Source: Streptomyces camelliae (GTDB lineage Bacteria; Actinomycetota; Actinomycetes; Streptomycetales; Streptomycetaceae). From it: DNA of 64,000 nucleotides. The position numbers were made by a program, and so were the translations under genes. Location of the stretch: assembly GCF_027625935.1 (NCBI RefSeq), contig NZ_CP115301.1, forward strand, positions 62,001 through 126,000, read 5' to 3'. Each line of letters begins with the position of its first letter. Position 1 is the stretch's first letter. Shown here in pieces: positions 24,826 to 33,133 of the stretch. The notes beneath the pieces were generated by a model. The model was not told the origin of the DNA and searched no databases. It was given only the letters and a program-made list of their open reading frames with translations.

Positions 24826-26559
24826 ATGAGCACCACCCACAAGGCGCCAGTGGATACCCGTACCGAGGCATCGAAAGGCGAGCGCATCGCCGACTGGGCG
24901 GACGGGCGGCTCGGGGTCTACCGCTCCGGTTTCCTGCTCCGGAAGGTGTTTCCCGAACACTGGTCGTTCATGTTCGGCGAGATAGCCCTCTACAGCTTCA
25001 TCGTCCTGCTGCTGACCGGTGTCTGGCTGACCCTGTTCTTCGATCCGAGCATGACGGAGACGGTCTACCACGGATCGTACGTCCCGCTGCAGGGCGTGCC
25101 GATGTCGCAGGCCTACTCCTCCACCATCCACATCAGCTTCGACGTGCGCGGCGGTCTGTTCATCCGCCAGCTGCACCACTGGTCGGCGCTGATCATGATC
25201 GCCGCGATGTGTGCCCACACGCTGCGGCACCTGCTCCACGGCTCGTTCCGCAAGCCGCGCGAGCTCAACTGGGTGATCGGCTTCGTGCTCCTGATCGTGG
25301 TCACCCTTGAGGGCTTCGTCGGCTACTCGCTCCCCGACGACCTCCTCTCCGGCACCGGTCTGCGGATCGCCGAGGGCGTCACACTCGCCATTCCGCTGGT
25401 CGGAACGTATCTGACGATGTTCCTGTTCGGCGGCGAGTTCCCGGGCCACAACGTGATCGGCCGGTTCTACAGCATCCACATCCTGCTCATCCCGGGCATC
25501 ATCGTGGCGCTGCTGACCGTGCACCTGATCCTGGTCTTCTACCACAAGCACACCCAGCACCGGGGTCCGGCCCGCACCGAGAACAACGTCATCGGCCAGC
25601 CACTGCTGCCGCACTACGCGGCCAAGGCCGGCGGCTTCTTCTTCCTCATCGCCGGTGTGCTCTGCCTGCTCGCGGGCATCGCCCAGATCAACCCGGTGTG
25701 GACATACGGTCCCTACCGGCCCGACCTGATCTCCCAGGGCTCCCAGCCCGACTGGTACATGGGCTTCCTCGAAGGCGCGCTGAGAGCCATGCCCGCCTGG
25801 GAGTTCACGGTCGGCGGCTATACCGTCAACATGGCCGTCCTGATCCCCGGCGTCATCCTGCCCACGCTGATGATCCACGTGGCCGCCGGCTGGCCGTTCC
25901 TGGAGGCCTGGGTCACCGGGGACAAACGCGAGCACCACTTGCTGGACAAGCCGCGCGACCACCCCACGCGTACCGCGTTCGTCACTGCCTTCGTCGCCCT
26001 GTACCTGGTGCTGTTCTTCGGCGGCGCCAACGACGTCCTGGCCGAGAAGTTCCATCTCTCGCTGAACGAGATCACCTGGATGGTGCGGATCGGCTTCTTC
26101 GTGGTCCCGGCCGTCGTGTACGTCATCACCCGGCGGGTCTGTCTGGGCCTGGCGCGGGCCGACCGCGAAAAGCTCCTGCACGGCCGCGAGACCGGCCGGA
26201 TCAAGCGGCTGCCGCACGGCGAGTTCGTCGAGGTGCACGAGCGCCTGGACCGCCGGCGCGAGTACACCCTGCTGTCCCGCGAGGAGTACAAGCCGCTGCC
26301 GGCGCCCGTCGCGGAGGTGGACGGCGTGCCCAACCCGAACCTGCGCGAGGAGAAGCGGCGCTACCTGCTCAGCCGCTGGCTGTACGGCAACCAGGTACCC
26401 AAGCCGACCGAGCAGGAGATGCGGGAGGCCCTGGCCCATCTCGACCACTCGGCCAACGGCCACGCCGCGGTCAACGGCCACGGCCCGGCCGCCGAACACG
26501 CGGAGATCGGCGCCCAGCGTTCCGGCGAGGGACAGGAGGCGGACCAGGAACTGCTCTGA
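24826..26559 (+). CDS. Extra cytochrome bc1 cytochrome b subunit (QcrB paralogue)
   Basis: A 577-aa membrane protein with the actinobacterial QcrB layout: about eight to nine transmembrane segments and a long cytoplasmic tail. Haem-ligand regions RQLHHWSAL/CAHTLRH and YSIHILLIPG/VHLILVFYHKH are present, and the Qo-site loop reads QPDWYMGF (PDWY, as in actinobacteria). Normally qcrB lies in a qcrCAB operon; here it stands alone at the end of a biosynthetic block with its own promoter and a strong terminator. Quinone natural products commonly hit this complex, so a spare QcrB could give self-resistance; this is inference. The start is ATG 24826 after GGGGAGGGCGCGCGGGG. Confidence 0.92.
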   Translation: MSTTHKAPVDTRTEASKGERIADWADGRLGVYRSGFLLRKVFPEHWSFMFGEIALYSFIVLLLTGVWLTLFFDPSMTETVYHGSYVPLQGVPMSQAYSSTIHISFDVRGGLFIRQLHHWSALIMIAAMCAHTLRHLLHGSFRKPRELNWVIGFVLLIVVTLEGFVGYSLPDDLLSGTGLRIAEGVTLAIPLVGTYLTMFLFGGEFPGHNVIGRFYSIHILLIPGIIVALLTVHLILVFYHKHTQHRGPARTENNVIGQPLLPHYAAKAGGFFFLIAGVLCLLAGIAQINPVWTYGPYRPDLISQGSQPDWYMGFLEGALRAMPAWEFTVGGYTVNMAVLIPGVILPTLMIHVAAGWPFLEAWVTGDKREHHLLDKPRDHPTRTAFVTAFVALYLVLFFGGANDVLAEKFHLSLNEITWMVRIGFFVVPAVVYVITRRVCLGLARADREKLLHGRETGRIKRLPHGEFVEVHERLDRRREYTLLSREEYKPLPAPVAEVDGVPNPNLREEKRRYLLSRWLYGNQVPKPTEQEMREALAHLDHSANGHAAVNGHGPAAEHAEIGAQRSGEGQEADQELL

Positions 26560-26598
26560 CCCGGCCGCACATCACAGAGGCCCGGGGCAGACCGGAGC

Positions 26599-26640
26599 GG
26601 CGCGGGTGATCAGGGGACGATCACCCGCGCCGTGCTTTTT
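26599..26640 (+). terminator. Rho-independent terminator after qcrB
   Basis: GGCGCGGGTGATC (26599-26611) pairs perfectly with GATCACCCGCGCC (26619-26631) across a 7-base loop and is followed by TTTTT at 26636-26640. It closes the rightward block. Confidence 0.9.
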
Positions 26641-26671
26641 CCCGCTGGATCCAGGCGTCCACGGAGGCTCT

Positions 26672-27046
26672 ATGGCCAGTACCCCATGGCGCCGGGAGAC
26701 CCCCCGTGCCGAGTCCATCACCCGGGCGCGCACCGGCCTGACCCACGACCTGCGCGGCCGCCAGCGCCGCTACCTCACGGCGATGCTGGTGCGCACCGCG
26801 TGCGTCGTCACGATGGCCGCGACCTGGCATCGCTGGCCGGTCGTCGCGGCCTGCGCCCTGGTCGGCGCGGCGCTCATCCCGTACGTCGCCGTGGTCGTCG
26901 CCCAGGCCCACTGGCGCCAGCAACGAGGCCCCCGGCACGCGGTGAGCTGGGTCCAGGCCAGGGAGGAGCCGACCCCCCGCGTCGTACTCGAACCGACGCT
27001 GATCCTGCCGCCGGAGGGGGACACGGACCGGGGCACGGCGGCCTGA
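26672..27046 (+). CDS. Small membrane protein, DUF3099-like
   Basis: A 124-aa protein with a basic N-terminus (LTHDLRGRQRRYLTAMLVRT) and two transmembrane helices at residues ~37-80, as in the actinobacterial DUF3099 family of unknown function. The start is ATG 26672 behind GGAGG. It has no evident link to the pathways around it and marks the return to ordinary chromosome. Confidence 0.6.
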   Translation: MASTPWRRETPRAESITRARTGLTHDLRGRQRRYLTAMLVRTACVVTMAATWHRWPVVAACALVGAALIPYVAVVVAQAHWRQQRGPRHAVSWVQAREEPTPRVVLEPTLILPPEGDTDRGTAA

Positions 27047-27050
27047 CTGT

Positions 27051-27428
27051 TCAGTGCCGTACCAGGCAGAACGGATGACCCGCGGGGTCGGCATAGACCC
27101 GCCAACTCCGCCCGTCCGCACCGCCGTCGAGCACCCTGGCACCCCGGGCCAGCACCTGTTCCTGAGCGTGCTCCAGATCGGCGACACCGAAGTCCAGGTG
27201 GAACTGCTGTGGCCGGTTCGGGTCCGGCCACAGCGGCGGCCGGTACTCCGCCACCCGCTGGAAGGCCAGAACGAGGCCGGCCGCCGTGTGCAACGTGGCC
27301 CAGTCCTCGCTGAGCGCCCACCGCCGATCCGGCTGGTCGACGGTGCCACCGAGGAGCGACTGGTAGAACTCGGCGAGTTCACCGGGGTCGGAGCAGTCCA
27401 GCACCACGCACTGCAGATCAGCGATCAC
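27051..27428 (-). CDS. VOC/glyoxalase-like protein 1
   Basis: A 125-aa vicinal-oxygen-chelate fold protein: CVVLDCSDPGELAEFYQSLL at the start, then QFHLDFGVADL and WRVYADPAGHPFCLV. Many members are lyases, dioxygenases or drug-binding proteins; the substrate cannot be read. The start is GTG 27426-27428. Convergent with the DUF3099 gene (4-bp gap). It is clearly related to the VOC protein at 27716, from which it points away. Confidence 0.8.
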   Translation of the reverse strand: MIADLQCVVLDCSDPGELAEFYQSLLGGTVDQPDRRWALSEDWATLHTAAGLVLAFQRVAEYRPPLWPDPNRPQQFHLDFGVADLEHAQEQVLARGARVLDGGADGRSWRVYADPAGHPFCLVRH

Positions 27429-27715
27429 GGGTGTAGATCCTAGGTGGTCCCTGACGTGCCGTCTGCAGGGAGGTGTCGGGGCCGGTCGGGGAGGTGGATG
27501 ACGAGGAGGTGGATGACGATGAGGCGCTCAGGCTTTGGCGCGGCGGAGGTCGATGTTGCCATGCGATGTCATGAGAGGGCGGCCCGCCCCCTTCTGGTCG
27601 AAGCCCGGCGGCGCTCCGCCGTACCGCCGCGCATGCCCGCCGCGGCGGTGGGTACGTCCCCTCTCGTACCGGGGGTCGCGGAAACGGCCCAAGAGCGAGG
27701 CGAGGGGCGTCGGAA

Positions 27716-28090
27716 GTGATTCGAAAGCTGCAGGCGGTCGCGCTGGACTGCGCCGATCCGGCACAGCTCGCGGAGTTCTACGCGGAACTGCTCGGCGGCC
27801 GGGTGGTCGCGCACCCGGAGGATCCCGACTGGTTCGAGGTGCACGGCTTCGAAGGCACGACGCTGGCCTGCCAGCGGGTGGACGGATACCAGCCACCCGA
27901 ATGGCCCAGCCAGGAGCGCCCGCAGCAGCTTCACCTGGACTTCGACGTGGACGACCTCGACGGGGAGGAGAAGCGGGCGCTCGCCCTCGGTGCGACCGTG
28001 CTGGAGCGGACGGACCAGCTCCGCCCGGAGGCCAATTGGCGGATCTACGCGGACCCGGCCGGCCATCCGTTCTGCCTTTGCTTCCACTGA
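27716..28090 (+). CDS. VOC/glyoxalase-like protein 2
   Basis: A 124-aa VOC protein with AVALDCADPAQLAEFYAELL, QQLHLDFDVDDL and WRIYADPAGHPFCLCF. It is close in length and sequence to the divergent VOC protein at 27051-27428, so the pair is probably an old duplication. The start is GTG 27716 after GGGGCGTCGGAA. No substrate can be assigned. Confidence 0.8.
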   Translation: MIRKLQAVALDCADPAQLAEFYAELLGGRVVAHPEDPDWFEVHGFEGTTLACQRVDGYQPPEWPSQERPQQLHLDFDVDDLDGEEKRALALGATVLERTDQLRPEANWRIYADPAGHPFCLCFH

Positions 28091-28094
28091 GTCC

Positions 28095-28120
28095 GTCCCG
28101 TCCCGTCCCGTCCCATCCCG
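28095..28120. repeat. GTCCC pentanucleotide repeat
   Basis: GTCCC recurs with a 5-bp period, ending with one ATCCC variant, just after the second VOC gene. It looks like simple slippage; no array or function is implied. Confidence 0.85.
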
Positions 28121-28181
28121 TCACGGACAAGGACTGATGGCCGGCGCTCCGTGGCCGGCCGTCGGTCCTCTGGTCATGTCA

Positions 28182-29000
28182 TCAGCGCCCCACGTGGTCG
28201 AGGGCGGCGACCTCGCGTAGGGCATCGGCGACGGCGCGGAAGTCCTTCCTCAGGATCGCGCCGTGGTTGCCGGCGACCTTCGCGCTGATGCGGATGTTGG
28301 GGTTGCGGGCGGTCACCGCGTCGAGGCCGGCGCGGATCCGTTCCTGCTCGTCGCCGCGGCTTCCCAGGGACGTCCCCGAGGCGACCACGTACCGCACGGG
28401 GACGGTGATGCCGTCCAGTACAGGGCCCAGTTCGCGTTCGCGGGAGAGCCTGCCGAGCTCGATGTTGCTGTCCGCCTGCTCCTCGGCGGTCATGCGCGGA
28501 GTGATGCCCGTGGGGCGCAGAAGTGGCATGAACCAGCTCATCCGCCGGAACAGCTTCCGGATCCGCTGTTCCATGGCCTCGTCCAGCCAGTCGTACGGGA
28601 AGGCGCCGTCGACCAGGACCGCGCCCAGGCAGCGCTCCGGGTTCCGGCCGGCCCAGTGCGCCGCGACGACCGCGCCGTAGGACCAGCCCACCAGCAGTGC
28701 CCGGTCCACGCCCCGGGCCGCGAGAACGGCGTCGACGTCGCGGACGGCGGCCTCGAAGGAGTAGTCCGCCGAGCGCTTCGACTTCCTGCCGCGAGCCCGT
28801 TCGTCGTAGGTGATGTGCCGCCAGGTCGTGCCGAGTTCAGCGACGACCCGCCGCCAGTATCCCTGGGTGGCGAACTGGCCGTTCAGGTAGACCACGGGGA
28901 TGCCGGGGCCGTCGGTGTCGGTGACGGCCAGGGCTGTGTCGTCCACCGGCACCATGCCCGTCCACTGCGAACTGGTCGCGGAAGTGCTGTTCTTCGTCAT
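28182..29000 (-). CDS. Alpha/beta-hydrolase
   Basis: A 272-aa alpha/beta-hydrolase. The nucleophile elbow is GWSYGAV (Ser near residue 108), VYLNGQFATQG resembles the oxyanion loop, and the C-terminal GNHGAI supplies the catalytic His. An Asp after strand 6 is plausible but not certain. Members are esterases, lactonases or haloperoxidase-like enzymes. Start is ATG 28998-29000 after GGAGGAAGAC. It is followed on the same strand by nothing obvious and preceded by the DUF4097 gene 59 bp away in the same direction. Confidence 0.82.
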   Translation of the reverse strand: MTKNSTSATSSQWTGMVPVDDTALAVTDTDGPGIPVVYLNGQFATQGYWRRVVAELGTTWRHITYDERARGRKSKRSADYSFEAAVRDVDAVLAARGVDRALLVGWSYGAVVAAHWAGRNPERCLGAVLVDGAFPYDWLDEAMEQRIRKLFRRMSWFMPLLRPTGITPRMTAEEQADSNIELGRLSRERELGPVLDGITVPVRYVVASGTSLGSRGDEQERIRAGLDAVTARNPNIRISAKVAGNHGAILRKDFRAVADALREVAALDHVGR

Positions 29001-29059
29001 GTCTTCCTCCTGGTCGTGTGAGGCGTCTTGTACGACTTCTCCGGACCTCGCGGATGCCT

Positions 29060-29725
29060 TCAGAGGCTGCGGGCGGTGATGTCGCCGTGGGAGGTGGTGG
29101 CGCGGATGTCGAGGTCGGCGGTGCCGTCGTTCTTGAGGGCGTTGTTGATGCGGCCGTAGGAGGTGCCGGCGTCCAGGGCGGCGGAGACGTCGGCGGCGGC
29201 GCCGACCGTGATGTCGCCGGACTGGGTGCGCAGGACGACCGTGCCGCGTACGGCCTCGGCGATGCGGATGTCGCCCCGTGCGGTGCTGATCTGCGCGGGG
29301 CCGCCGAGCCGGCCGACCTCGATGTCGCTGTCAGTCGCGGTGAGGCGCAGGCTCGCGGTCTCGTCCAGCTTGATCTGGCGGTACGCGCCGTCGAATTCGA
29401 CGTCGCCCAGGCGGCCGACGCCGCGGAGCTCGCAGGCGGCGGTCCTGGCCTCGACGCGGGAGCCGGCCGGCAGCTTGACGCTGACCTCCAGGGATCCGGA
29501 GGGGCCGAAGAGCTGGTTCTTGGGCTCGGCGGTGCCGATCCGCAGGACGCCGTCGGTGTAGTCGACGGTGGTCTGCTCGGCGGTCTTCACGTCGCGGCCC
29601 TTGGCGGGGTTGGCGGGCAGGACCTCGACGCTGGTGTCGGAGCGGTCGGCGGCGAAGAGCTGGACGCGTCCGGCGGGGATGTCCAGGACGACGGTGATCG
29701 GGGCGGGGGTGGCGAACTTCTGCAT
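29060..29725 (-). CDS. DUF4097-family beta-helix protein
   Basis: A 221-aa protein made of short beta repeats (LPAGSRVEARTAACELRGVG, STARGDIRIAEA, RTQSGDITVGAA, TSHGDITA), the DUF4097 adhesin-like pattern. There is no signal peptide, so it may be cytoplasmic or peripherally attached. The start is ATG 29723-29725 behind GGAGAG. In Streptomyces these genes often sit with PadR, TetR or ABC genes; here only an operator-like inverted repeat (29762-29786) is seen upstream. Function unknown. Confidence 0.75.
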   Translation of the reverse strand: MQKFATPAPITVVLDIPAGRVQLFAADRSDTSVEVLPANPAKGRDVKTAEQTTVDYTDGVLRIGTAEPKNQLFGPSGSLEVSVKLPAGSRVEARTAACELRGVGRLGDVEFDGAYRQIKLDETASLRLTATDSDIEVGRLGGPAQISTARGDIRIAEAVRGTVVLRTQSGDITVGAAADVSAALDAGTSYGRINNALKNDGTADLDIRATTSHGDITARSL

Positions 29726-29761
29726 GATGCTCTCCGGTGTGTTCGTTCGTCGTTTCTGACG

Positions 29762-29786
29762 TTGGAAACGCTACGTTGCTTTCCAA
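29762..29786. promoter_or_regulatory. Operator-like inverted repeat upstream of the DUF4097 gene
   Basis: TTGGAAA (29762-29768) and TTTCCAA (29780-29786) are perfect 7-bp inverted arms, 11 bp apart, 37 bp before the start. CGTTGC/GCAACG words also recur in 29790-29900. The rest of the 29726-30340 gap shows no credible gene. Confidence 0.5.
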
Positions 29787-30340
29787 GGTCTGACAACGCG
29801 GTCGTTGCGAGAAATCGGCATTCGTGCAGGTCGAGGCCGGTAAATTGTTGCAACGGTCTCGGCGGTAACGCAACGGAAATCGCCCGATCGTTGCAATGAT
29901 TGAGAAGTGAACGCTATGGTGGGGGCATCAGGGACCACTGCGAAGCAGCACGGAGGAGACCGGCCTCGCCTACGCGGAGACCGCCGAACGACACCGACGG
30001 GCCAACTCCGGACCACGGATAGACGCCCGGCCCGGGGGTGGGCCGGTCTTCGCGTGCGGCCGACAGTCGCGTGCCGACGGGAGGGCCCCGCGTTCTCTGG
30101 GCAAGGAGGGGACGGTGCCGCTGACCTGCGATAACGCGCGGGCTAAAGGCGCGAAAAAAACATGCCTTGTGATAAGCGGATCGGGGTTGGATCGGTGGAT
30201 TGGTGCTTTCCGGGTATTTTTCACCTGTCTGTCATGTGAATGTGAGTTCGTGGTCTTTTCCTCCTGTATGACGTGAACGATTCTGGCGGCGCTACCCAGC
30301 TGGCCCCGTACAGCAAGATCGTTGACTCAGGGAGAGATGC

Positions 30341-31909
30341 ATGCGCAAGCGTGTGTGGGCGGCGGCAGCCGCCGTCACCGTCGCGCTCGCTACGGCGGGC
30401 ACCACGGCAGCAGCCACCGGTCCGGACCACGCCGCGTCGAACACCGACTGGACATCCGCGGGCCAGAACATCCACGGCACCCGAAACGCCGCCAGTGAGC
30501 ACATCCTGACCAGGCGGAATGTGAAAAACCTGAAGCCGCGTTGGATCTACACCGCGGCGGGCAGTGTTTCGGCCACGCCGACCGTGGCCCACGGGGTGAC
30601 GTATGTGCCGGACTGGGGCGGACAGTTGTCCGCGGTGAGCACGGCCACCGGGAAGGCGTTGTGGTCGAACCCGATCAGCAGGTACAGCGGTGTCCCCGGG
30701 GACACCTCGCGGACCAGCCCCGCGTACGCGGACGGCACGCTGGTGTTCGGTGACGGGTGGCTGTTCGCCCCCACCACCGCGGGTGCCTACATCATGGGCG
30801 CCAACGCCGCGACCGGCGCACCGTTGTGGCGCACCAAGGTGGACGACAACCCGGACGCGATCATCACCAGTTCGCCGGTGATCGACCGCGGTGTCGCCTA
30901 CGTGGGCGTATCTTCCAAGTCCGAGGTCCTGCCGACGCAGTCCACCTTCCGCGGCAGCGTTGTCGCACTCAGCGTCGCCACCGGAAAAGTGCTGTGGAAG
31001 ACTCGCACCGTTCCGCTCGGCTACACGGGTGGTTCGATGTGGGCCAGCACCCCGGTGGTGGATCACGAGACCGGACTGCTGTATGTGGACACGGGCAACA
31101 ACTACTCGGTGCCGCCTGGCGTCTGCACAAAACCGTTTCAGACCGGGTGCACCCCGCCGTCGCCGGACGACCATATCGACTCGATTCTGGCCCTGCACCT
31201 GAAGACCGGCCAGATCGCCTGGTCTCGCTCCACCCTGAGTGCCGACTCCTGGACGTTCCCGCACCCGGAAGGACCGGACTACGACTTCGGCTCGGGACCG
31301 AACCTCTACACCACCGAAGTCAAGGGCAAGCGCACCCGGCTGCTCGGCGCGGGGCAAAAGAGCGGCGTGTACTGGGCACTGGACCCGGCCACCGGCCGCG
31401 TCGTGTGGCAGACGCGGGTCGGTCCGGGTGGCATCATCGGCGGCATCGAGTTCGGCACCGCGACAGACGGCAAGCGCGTCTACGTGGCCATCGCCAACTC
31501 CGAGCACGTACCCACCACCATCACCTCTGTCACCGGCCAGAAGTCGACCGTCACCAGCGGGTTCTTCGCCGCGCTCGACGCGGCCACCGGGAAGATCCTC
31601 TGGCAGACCGCGGATCCCAAGGGGGATTCCCTTTTGGACCTGGGCCCCGTCTCCAGCGCCAACGGTGTGGCCTACGCCGGCTCCACGTCCGGCGACATGT
31701 ACGCGCTGGACGGCGCCACCGGCACCGTCAAGTGGAGCTTTGCCAGCGGCGGGCCGGTGGCCGGCGGCGCTGCCATCGTGAACGGTTCGGTCTACTGGGG
31801 GTCCGGCTATTACGTTCCCGGAAGCATCAACAACAAGCTTTACGCCTTCTCTCTGCCCCACAGTCCCTGTGACCAGGACGGGACCCGAAACAGGTGCCGA
31901 GCGCAGTGA
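30341..31909 (+). CDS. Secreted PQQ-type beta-propeller (polyvinyl-alcohol-dehydrogenase-like)
   Basis: A 522-aa protein with a Sec signal peptide (MRKRVWAAAAAVTVALATAG, cleavage near TAAA). At least seven tryptophan-docking repeats of the form ATGK.LW are seen (ATGKALW, ATGAPLW, ATGKVLW, KTGQIAW, ATGRVVW, ATGKILW, ATGTVKW), the blade signature of PQQ-dependent dehydrogenases. WASTPVVDHETGLLYVDTGN resembles polyvinyl alcohol dehydrogenase. There is no CxxCH haem-c motif, so any electrons must go to another partner, or it is a non-catalytic propeller. The start is ATG 30341 behind GGGAGAG. Confidence 0.82.
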   Translation: MRKRVWAAAAAVTVALATAGTTAAATGPDHAASNTDWTSAGQNIHGTRNAASEHILTRRNVKNLKPRWIYTAAGSVSATPTVAHGVTYVPDWGGQLSAVSTATGKALWSNPISRYSGVPGDTSRTSPAYADGTLVFGDGWLFAPTTAGAYIMGANAATGAPLWRTKVDDNPDAIITSSPVIDRGVAYVGVSSKSEVLPTQSTFRGSVVALSVATGKVLWKTRTVPLGYTGGSMWASTPVVDHETGLLYVDTGNNYSVPPGVCTKPFQTGCTPPSPDDHIDSILALHLKTGQIAWSRSTLSADSWTFPHPEGPDYDFGSGPNLYTTEVKGKRTRLLGAGQKSGVYWALDPATGRVVWQTRVGPGGIIGGIEFGTATDGKRVYVAIANSEHVPTTITSVTGQKSTVTSGFFAALDAATGKILWQTADPKGDSLLDLGPVSSANGVAYAGSTSGDMYALDGATGTVKWSFASGGPVAGGAAIVNGSVYWGSGYYVPGSINNKLYAFSLPHSPCDQDGTRNRCRAQ

Positions 31910-32118
31910 GTTTGTTCCTTCACCTCGGGCCCGGCCCCGCTGGGTGCAGCAGGTGCCGGGCGGTGCCCAGTAGTGCGAGCGGGATCGGCTACTCCCCCGT
32001 ATCCACGAGGGCGATGCGCTGCCCGCGAGCGTGGACTGGCCCTGGCCCAGTCCTCGTAAGCCCCGGGACCTCGAACGCCTCGTGGACGACGACGTGTGTA
32101 CCCGGAGCAGAGCAAGTC

Positions 32119-32135
32119 CTCTACTGGCAGTAGAG
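32119..32135. promoter_or_regulatory. Palindromic operator of the toxin-antitoxin-like pair
   Basis: CTCTACTG-G-CAGTAGAG is a perfect inverted repeat nine bases before the antitoxin-like start (32144), the usual place for autoregulation by an antitoxin. Confidence 0.65.
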
Positions 32136-32143
32136 TGGTGGGT

Positions 32144-32410
32144 ATGGCAGACGAAACGAGCATCAAGGTCAGCTCGGCCACCCGCGACCGGCTGGCCGCG
32201 CTGGCGAGCGAGCAGGGCACCACGATCCGGCAGCTCGTCGAAGAGCTCGCCGCGGGCCGGCCGACCGAGGCCGAGTACGCGGAGCGCGCCGAGCAGGCCC
32301 GCGCCGAGCTCGCCTCCGTCCTGGGCACCGTGCCCAGTGAGCAGGCCGAGGCGAAGGCCCGCGGCCTGCTTCAGCGTCTCGGCGCCGGCCAGGACCCGGC
32401 GGCCGCGTAG
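32144..32410 (+). CDS. Ribbon-helix-helix antitoxin-like protein
   Basis: An 88-aa protein. The N-terminus (TSIKVSSATRDRLAALASEQ, then GTTIRQLVEELAAG) has the beta-strand/helix/helix pattern of ribbon-helix-helix (CopG/Arc-type) DNA-binding antitoxins. The rest is an Ala/Glu-rich helix suited to wrapping a toxin. The stop codon overlaps the next gene's GTG by one base. A palindrome in the promoter supports autoregulation. Start ATG 32144; GAGTGGTGGGT precedes it. Confidence 0.75.
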   Translation: MADETSIKVSSATRDRLAALASEQGTTIRQLVEELAAGRPTEAEYAERAEQARAELASVLGTVPSEQAEAKARGLLQRLGAGQDPAAA

Positions 32411-32808
32411 TGGGGCAGATCGCCGTCGTCCTGGACCACACCACCGCCACCGCCCTCCACGATCCCAAGGACCCGTACAACGAGGCCGTGGCCGCGTTCT
32501 ACGTGCAGGCCTCCGGCGGGCTGGGCACCCTGTACGCCCCGGTGCTCTCCCTCACGGCCGGCGACGCCGAGCGGCCCGGTCTCCTCGCCTACATCGACGG
32601 GCTGCGGTTCGTCACGGTCGAGCCCTTCGACACGGAGGCGGCGGTCACCGCCACCGGGCTGCTGCGCGCCGGGCACTCCTGGGCGGCCGTCCATGCCATC
32701 CACGCCGCCCGCCCCTCCGCGGACTTTCCCACCGGCCGCTTCCTGCTCACCCTGGCGCCCGAGCTGTACGAAGGGACCGGCGTCCAGGCCGTCCACCCCG
32801 ACGAGTAG
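32410..32808 (+). CDS. Probable PIN-like toxin partner
   Basis: A 132-aa protein starting at GTG 32410 and translationally coupled to the antitoxin-like gene. VVLDHTTATALHDPKDPYNE gives an N-terminal Asp followed by helices, and LLRAGHSWAAVHAIHAAR a later helix, a layout compatible with a PIN-like fold. The full set of PIN acidic residues is not obvious, so RNase activity is uncertain. Gene order and coupling argue for a type II toxin-antitoxin pair. Confidence 0.55.
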   Translation: MGQIAVVLDHTTATALHDPKDPYNEAVAAFYVQASGGLGTLYAPVLSLTAGDAERPGLLAYIDGLRFVTVEPFDTEAAVTATGLLRAGHSWAAVHAIHAARPSADFPTGRFLLTLAPELYEGTGVQAVHPDE

Positions 32809-32879
32809 GCCACCCGGGAGCGGTTGAGGCGGCGGCCGCCGTGATGGGTCCCGGCATGAACCACCGCGCCCCCCTTCGG

Positions 32880-33015
32880 CAGGGGCGGCTGTGGCCTGGT
32901 CCGCCGTGAGCCGCGGTCGGCGCCCGCCGACTCGGCCGCGGGCTCGCGCTGAGGCGAGCCCGTCGTTCGTGTTCGCCACGATGAGCTCGCGCTGGAGCTC
33001 GGCAAGTACCGACAA
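32880..33015 (-). pseudogene. Serine recombinase (resolvase) remnant
   Basis: The leftward frame reads VLAELQRELIVANTNDGLAS then ARARGRVGGRRPRLT, which matches the junction between catalytic helix E and the C-terminal region of Hin/resolvase-type serine recombinases (usual form AEFERELI..RT..GL.AARARGR.GGRP). A stop lies directly upstream and the catalytic Ser domain is missing. It is a short relic of a mobile element. Nearby, GTGTCG...CGACAC (33101-33123) is an imperfect inverted repeat that could be an old crossover site. Confidence 0.65.
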
Positions 33016-33133
33016 CTACCCGAAGGACCGTTCTCCGACGTTGGTTTCCGACGTGAGTTGCCGACAGTGCCCACCTAGGGGTTCACGATCACGGGCGGAA
33101 GTGTCGCCATCGTTTGCCGACACTGAGGGGGCT

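Noticed and set aside
24796..26499. Leftward 567-codon frame opposite QcrB
   Set aside because: Shadow of a gene with clear membrane helices and haem ligands on the other strand.
29907..30134. Small frame in the gap before the beta-propeller gene
   Set aside because: Arg/Gly/Pro-rich, no ribosome site, no resemblance to a family.
32031..32909. Rightward 292-codon frame overlapping the toxin-antitoxin pair
   Set aside because: Low-complexity Arg/Pro/Ala translation; the coupled 88- and 132-aa frames have start sites and an operator.
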